From NCBI GenBank assembly GCA_951213105.1, contig OX578152.1, positions 96,346,568 to 96,410,567 of the forward strand: a stretch of DNA of 64,000 nucleotides, written 5' to 3'. The position numbers were made by a program, and so were the translations under genes. Of this stretch, positions 59,994 through 64,000 are shown piece after piece. The notes beneath the pieces were generated by a model. That model made no database searches, was not told where the DNA came from, and saw nothing but the letters and a program-made list of their open reading frames with translations. Every line of letters begins with the position of its first letter. Within the stretch, counting starts at the first letter, position 1. This DNA comes from Amaurobius ferox (taxonomy: Eukaryota; Arthropoda; Arachnida; Araneae; Amaurobiidae).

Positions 59994-60113
59994 GATATTC
60001 CCTTCTATGTATCGCGACAAATTTCATAAAGATCTGAGCACTGGTTATTTCACAGTTGTGTGCGTAAGAATGCCCTATACTTTAACATGGGTGGAAAAAA
60101 GTCGAAGTCCGCC

Positions 60114-60856
60114 TTAACATATATCTAAATGACATTCCCAGGACCCCAGACACGGAGCTGGCACTCTATGCAGACGACAGCGCGATACTTGCAAAACACC
60201 CTTACGTCTCAGTAATGCACAGACAGCTACAACAACACTTAGACATACTCCAAACATGGCTGGAAAAATGGCGAATAAAATTAAATCCCAATAAATGTCA
60301 TTGAATTTATTTCTCAAGAAAACGTAAACCTCCGCCTCCTCTGTACATAAACAACCATGCCCTAAAAGCGGAAAAATCTACTAAATACCTAGGTGTAACG
60401 ATAGACTCCCACCTAACTTGGAAACTGCACGTAACGAACATAATCAAAAAAGCGTATATAACCATAGGAGCCTTATACCCAATGATAGGAAACGGAAATC
60501 TAAGTTATCAAAATAAACTCCTAATTTATAAATCGGTCATCTGCCCGGGAATGCTGTATGCAGCACCCGTATGGGGATATGCCTGTAAAACTACCATAGA
60601 CTTATTAGAGACAAGACAAAACAAAACCCTAAGGATTATAAGGAAAGCCCCTAGATACTTAAGAAACTCGGTAATTAGGAAAGACTTCAAAATAAAAACT
60701 GTTAGAGCCCAAATCAAAAAGCTAGCGCTTAAATTCTACAAAAATCTGCCATCTGTCCCAAATGAACTATTATTTAATCTGCATGACTATGATCATCGCA
60801 AGGCTAAATCTCGTAAGAGACCCCGCTCGGTACTTAACTTTGATATTCGGTACTAG
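60114..60856 (+). pseudogene. Jockey-type LINE reverse transcriptase, 3' piece
   Basis: Starting at the TTAA, the frame reads NIYLNDIPRTPDTELALYADDSAILA (the YADD catalytic block). It continues through LDILQTWLEKWRIKLNPNKC, an in-frame TGA at 60302-60304, KSTKYLGVTIDSHLTWKLHV and an uninterrupted C-terminus to the TAG at 60854-60856. This is the continuation of 27376-27665. A 3' untranslated region with GATCTGCATCAGCC and A-rich DNA follows to about 61050. It is one 5'-truncated LINE copy of roughly 1.2 kb. Confidence 0.9.
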
Positions 60857-61054
60857 GAACGTCCCACCTTAATCAGTTGATATTAAAGAAAACTCGCGAT
60901 CTTTGGTTTTCTACAAAATGTTTAAAATCCTAAACTGCTAAAATGCTAGGTTACCCTCAGATCTGCATCAGCCCCCCCAAACTGCTTAAACTCTTAATGT
61001 GCAACAAACTGCCACACTAGGAGCTAGGACAAATAATAAAAACAGTAAATCAAA

Positions 61055-61516
61055 AACCTCAAACCTCCAACTATGGACCAATGAAATAATGTCACAGTAT
61101 GAAGATAAGAACCACACCTAGAGATTTCGCGCCTGGTGCTCTGTTCTGGACGAAACTCTATGAAGTTTTTATTTTGCATTCGCGGCAAATTTAAGTTTCG
61201 TGAATTTTTTCTTTTTGAGAAATATGAATATTGATCCAAAGCTTAAGGATGGACCAAACACTTCACAAGCCAAAAACTCACAGAAAACGGAAAAGTTTTC
61301 TAAAATGTGCAATTGCAAAAAGATATTTTCCAGAAAATCTACCTTTATCAGACATAAAAAAAATGTTCAACCAGTTGCTGAAAAAACAAATTATATTTGT
61401 AAGGAAAAAAAATTGTAATTTTACAACACTGAAGTCGGATGATTTTCGCAATCATTTGCACACTGTTCATGGCATGGAAGAAATAAAACATGATAATGAT
61501 TTTCAAAATTATTCAG
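61055..61516 (+). pseudogene. C2H2 zinc-finger first exon with one-base frameshift
   Basis: The ATG at 61224 opens MNIDPKLKDGPNTSQ. Two zinc-finger-like blocks follow: CNCKKIFSRKSTFIRHKK and ICKEKNC...DFRNHLHTVH. The second needs a frame change within an A-run (61405-61412; seven instead of eight A would keep one frame). The exon ends TATTCAG before GTATGT (61517), a good splice donor. A CCAAT box (GGACCAATGAAA at about 61075-61086) lies upstream. The architecture (two fingers, then a donor) mirrors exon 1 of the minus-strand MULE-type gene. No exon 2 was found in the window. The frameshift could be real decay or a homopolymer error. Confidence 0.55.
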
Positions 61517-61659
61517 GTATGTTCGCATTTTCATAACTTCTATTTCAATAAGTTTTATTTATTGCTGAATGAAATAAAATAGTTTCGCATAAAAATACAA
61601 AGAATGGATGAAATGCATGAGATTTTAAAATGTTACCTATGTAAGATGAATACAAGATA

Positions 61660-62221
61660 TAACATATTCTCATAGATTAGAAGATATACCCATGCATTTG
61701 TGGAAGATTTTCCGTGCTACAAGTTACAACAATTTTTGCCAAAATGAAACAATGACATAATAAATCGAAACTATCAATAAGCCCCAAAAATATCAATAAT
61801 AATAATGACCGTAATTGATGTAATCCAGTCAAAAATGCAATATCAATGAAATTTATTTCATACGTATACATATCTTTATTATTTAAATCGGAAAAGATTT
61901 AATAAAACTCTTCTGCTGCATAAACACATTGGATTTAAATCCATTGCTAAGTGACATAACATAATTTTCTTCAAATAAATTAGTGGAAGAAATATAGTCT
62001 GCATAATGCTATCTCTATGGAAAGTTTAATTGTTCGTTTTTAATTAATATCTTAATATTTAGACAACCCCTGGTCCTAGAAACTCGAAACAATTTTAACT
62101 CGAAACTAAATTTTAAGTGGGGTTATTCCAATGTTACCCATAAAATTTCATTAAATTCGGTTCAGCCATTCTCCCGTGATAATGAGACAGACAGACAGAT
62201 TTTCAATTTTCTTTATATGGA
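61660..62221 (-). mobile_element. Helitron 5' part, inverted
   Basis: The right edge on the minus strand reads TCCATATAAAGAAAATTGAA, followed by CTGTCTGTCTGTCTCATTATCACGGGAGAATGG and the AAATTTCATTAAATTCGG-type motif. One satellite unit (AGATTAGAAGATATACCCATG) lies at about 61675. The 3' end is missing. Confidence 0.6.
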
Positions 62222-62531
62222 TTATGCAATTGCTATGTCAAAAATATAAAATAACATAAATATGCACATAACTGTAAAGTCTTGTGTAAATATGAATTTT
62301 AGTACATTCCTACATAAGCTGATAATGATATGTAGGAAAATAACAAAAATACAAAATTGAGTAAAATTTTTGAGTGGATAACAATTTCTTCCTAGCTATT
62401 GACATATTTACATTTGTCAGCTGAAACATATCATTTATGAATGACTGATTCTGGATTAAAATTATCCAAATGTAGACTTTTAATAGATATAATATTACTC
62501 ATTTTGCTTATTTTCAAGCTATTTCTCTAAA

Positions 62532-63640
62532 TCTATATAAATAAAATTGAAAATCTGTCTGTATGTGTGTCTCATCATCATGGGAGAATAACTGAATCGA
62601 ATTTAAATGAAATTTTGTAGATAGCTTTGAAATATCCTAACTTAAAATTTAGTCCATGTTTTGAGTTTCTAAGACCAGGGGTTGCCCAGATATTAATTAA
62701 AAACGAACAATTAAACCTTTCATATAGCATTAAGCAGATGATATTTTTTCCGCCAATTTATTTGAAGAAAATTTTATCATGTCGTTTAGCAACAAATTTA
62801 AATCCAATTTGTTTATACGGCAGCTGATTAAATCCTTTCCGATTTAAATAATAAAGATATATATATAAAATAAATTTCATCGATATTGCATTTTTGACTG
62901 AATTATATCAATTATGGTCTTCAGGTTTAAACATTATTATTATTGATATTTTCAGATTATTATGTCATTGTTTAAATTTTGCAAAATTTTTTGAAACTCA
63001 TATATTGTACGTAGTACCGAGTAATCTTCTACAAATGCATGGGTATATCTTCTACTCAGTGGCTTATCCTGACTCTAAAAAGTGGGGGGGGGGGCAACTG
63101 TTTAGCATTTGCTTACGCCAGGATTATTTTAAATGAAAAATACGCATAACAATAAAAAGCCTTGAAAAGTAGGGAGGCCTGCCCCCCCCCCCAAAAAAAA
63201 AACATACGCTGCTGCTTCTACTCTATGAGAATATAAGCAGTACAAGTATATTAGCACATATTTTGGCATATATTGGAATCAATTACAGCCTTTTAGGTTT
63301 TAAGATTACGGAATTATTGATATTTTCAATTTATTACGTCATCTGGTTTTTTTGGTAAAGATTTGAAAAACTCATAAGTTGTAGAATGGGCCCTATGCAG
63401 TCTTAGCTCTTTTATTTTGCATATATTTATTCAACTTCATATATTTTGTAAATTTGTTTACAAACAAGACCAGGACATTTTATTCTTCAGATCTGCTCGT
63501 GAAGATAATTTTGTATAGCTAGAACAGATATTCTTAAACTTCTTTTTAGGAGCATTAAATTAAATATTTTAATAGAATATTTTGATTAACCATGTCATTT
63601 AATATAATATAGGAATTTGCACATGATTGTGAATTTTAAA
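62532..63640 (+). mobile_element. Helitron, 5' end and internal satellite, 3' end lost
   Basis: It starts TCTATATAAATAAAATTGAA at 62532. It contains the AATCGAATTTAAATGAAATT motif, two ~175 bp units (about 62890-63050 and 63225-63400) and the pre-terminal block AATAGAATATTTTGATTAACC...GAATTTGCACATGATTGTGAA. The CTAG terminus is not present after 63640. Poly-G (63085-63094) and poly-C (63182-63192) tracts bracket about 100 bp that interrupts the satellite. Confidence 0.65.
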
Positions 63641-64000
63641 TTGAACTTGACAACTTGAATGTTGCAAAGTACAATGTTTCATTTTGATAATCTAATTAAT
63701 GCATGACTAATAAAAGGAGATTGAATTCGTGAGTTTCATAATATAAACAAAGCAAATAATTTTTAAACTGCATATATGTAGAACAATTTTTCAAATGGGG
63801 AAAATTGGTTTGGTGCATTGACACATGGCTCTCAAAATGACTAAATTATATCTATATGTCACATCTAGCCATCAATTATAGAGTTTAATATTCTATGATA
63901 TCCGATAATACGAAGGAGATTTAAATACATTTAAATTTCCTTTAATAATACCGAGATCGTAATTAAAACAAAATACTCCTTGCACTGGCATAGTTCATTT
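63641..64000. other. No gene seen
   Basis: A+T-rich end of the window, no supportable feature. Confidence 0.35.

Larger units (their letters stand above)
27666..60113. mobile_element. Giant (32.4 kb) TTAA-flanked insertion splitting a LINE
   Basis: The left boundary is TTAA (27662-27665) followed by GGCGGAGATAAATCG. The right boundary is ...GAAGTCCGCC followed by TTAA (60114-60117), so both ends start GGCGGA when read inward. Removing the insert plus one TTAA rejoins the LINE reverse transcriptase without a lost or extra base. A second copy of the left end lies at 30758. The interior holds many nested TEs and no gene that clearly belongs to the element itself. TTAA targeting is known for piggyBac, but the termini are not piggyBac-like (no CCC). 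I cannot tell whether the insertion arrived large or grew by nesting. Confidence 0.7.

Noticed and set aside
27666..60113. A Polinton/Maverick or endogenous large DNA virus
   Set aside because: The target duplication is 4 bp (TTAA) rather than 6 bp, and no DNA polymerase B, integrase, ATPase, protease or capsid-like frame was seen inside.

Overview
The window reads as intergenic and intronic DNA of a eukaryote, most likely an arthropod. A spider or other chelicerate is my guess from the repeat mix, and it is only an inference. The DNA is strongly A+T rich. It has no bacterial-style gene packing and no ordinary host housekeeping gene that I can recognise. Almost everything supportable is a transposable element (TE), a TE remnant, or a gene built from TE-like domains. 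Families seen: piggyBac, mariner (D,D34D), Merlin/IS1016, several hAT groups, a MULE-type gene, a pogo-like remnant, Helitrons, a Helentron/HINE-like hairpin family, a Jockey-type LINE and a tRNA-derived SINE.

Layout. 1-4.1 kb: Helitron end, a SINE with target-site duplication (TSD), a foldback repeat and a 0.9 kb long-TIR element. 4.1-6.8 kb: a piggyBac element with both TTAA sites and a broken transposase. 6.8-14 kb: mostly unassigned DNA with a second SINE, a transposase C-terminal fragment, a promoter-like island (12.4 kb) and perfect palindromes (13.6 kb). 14.1-19.4 kb: a hAT remnant interrupted by a hairpin element, then a small MITE interrupted by a Helitron. 21.4-27.0 kb: a spliced, uninterrupted two-exon gene on the minus strand (C2H2 zinc fingers + MULE DDE core + SWIM finger, 723 codons). 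Its 3.4 kb intron holds a nearly intact mariner.

27.4-60.9 kb is the most striking structure. A Jockey reverse transcriptase begins at about 27.38 kb, is cut at a TTAA at 27,662, and resumes in exactly the right frame at a second TTAA at 60,114. The 32.4 kb between starts and ends with inverted GGCGGA and therefore looks like one very large TTAA-targeting insertion that has since filled with other TEs: Merlin inside hAT, a SINE pair at one target, hAT and hairpin element inside a Helitron, hairpin elements inside each other, and a pogo-like remnant carrying a truncated SINE. A second left end of the same family sits at 30,754, inside a hAT gene, again at TTAA.

61.0-64 kb: a zinc-finger exon on the plus strand that mirrors exon 1 of the MULE gene, followed by Helitron sequence. 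Without the LINE and the 32 kb insert, the two zinc-finger genes would lie head to head only a few hundred bases apart, so the insertions appear to have split a divergent gene pair.
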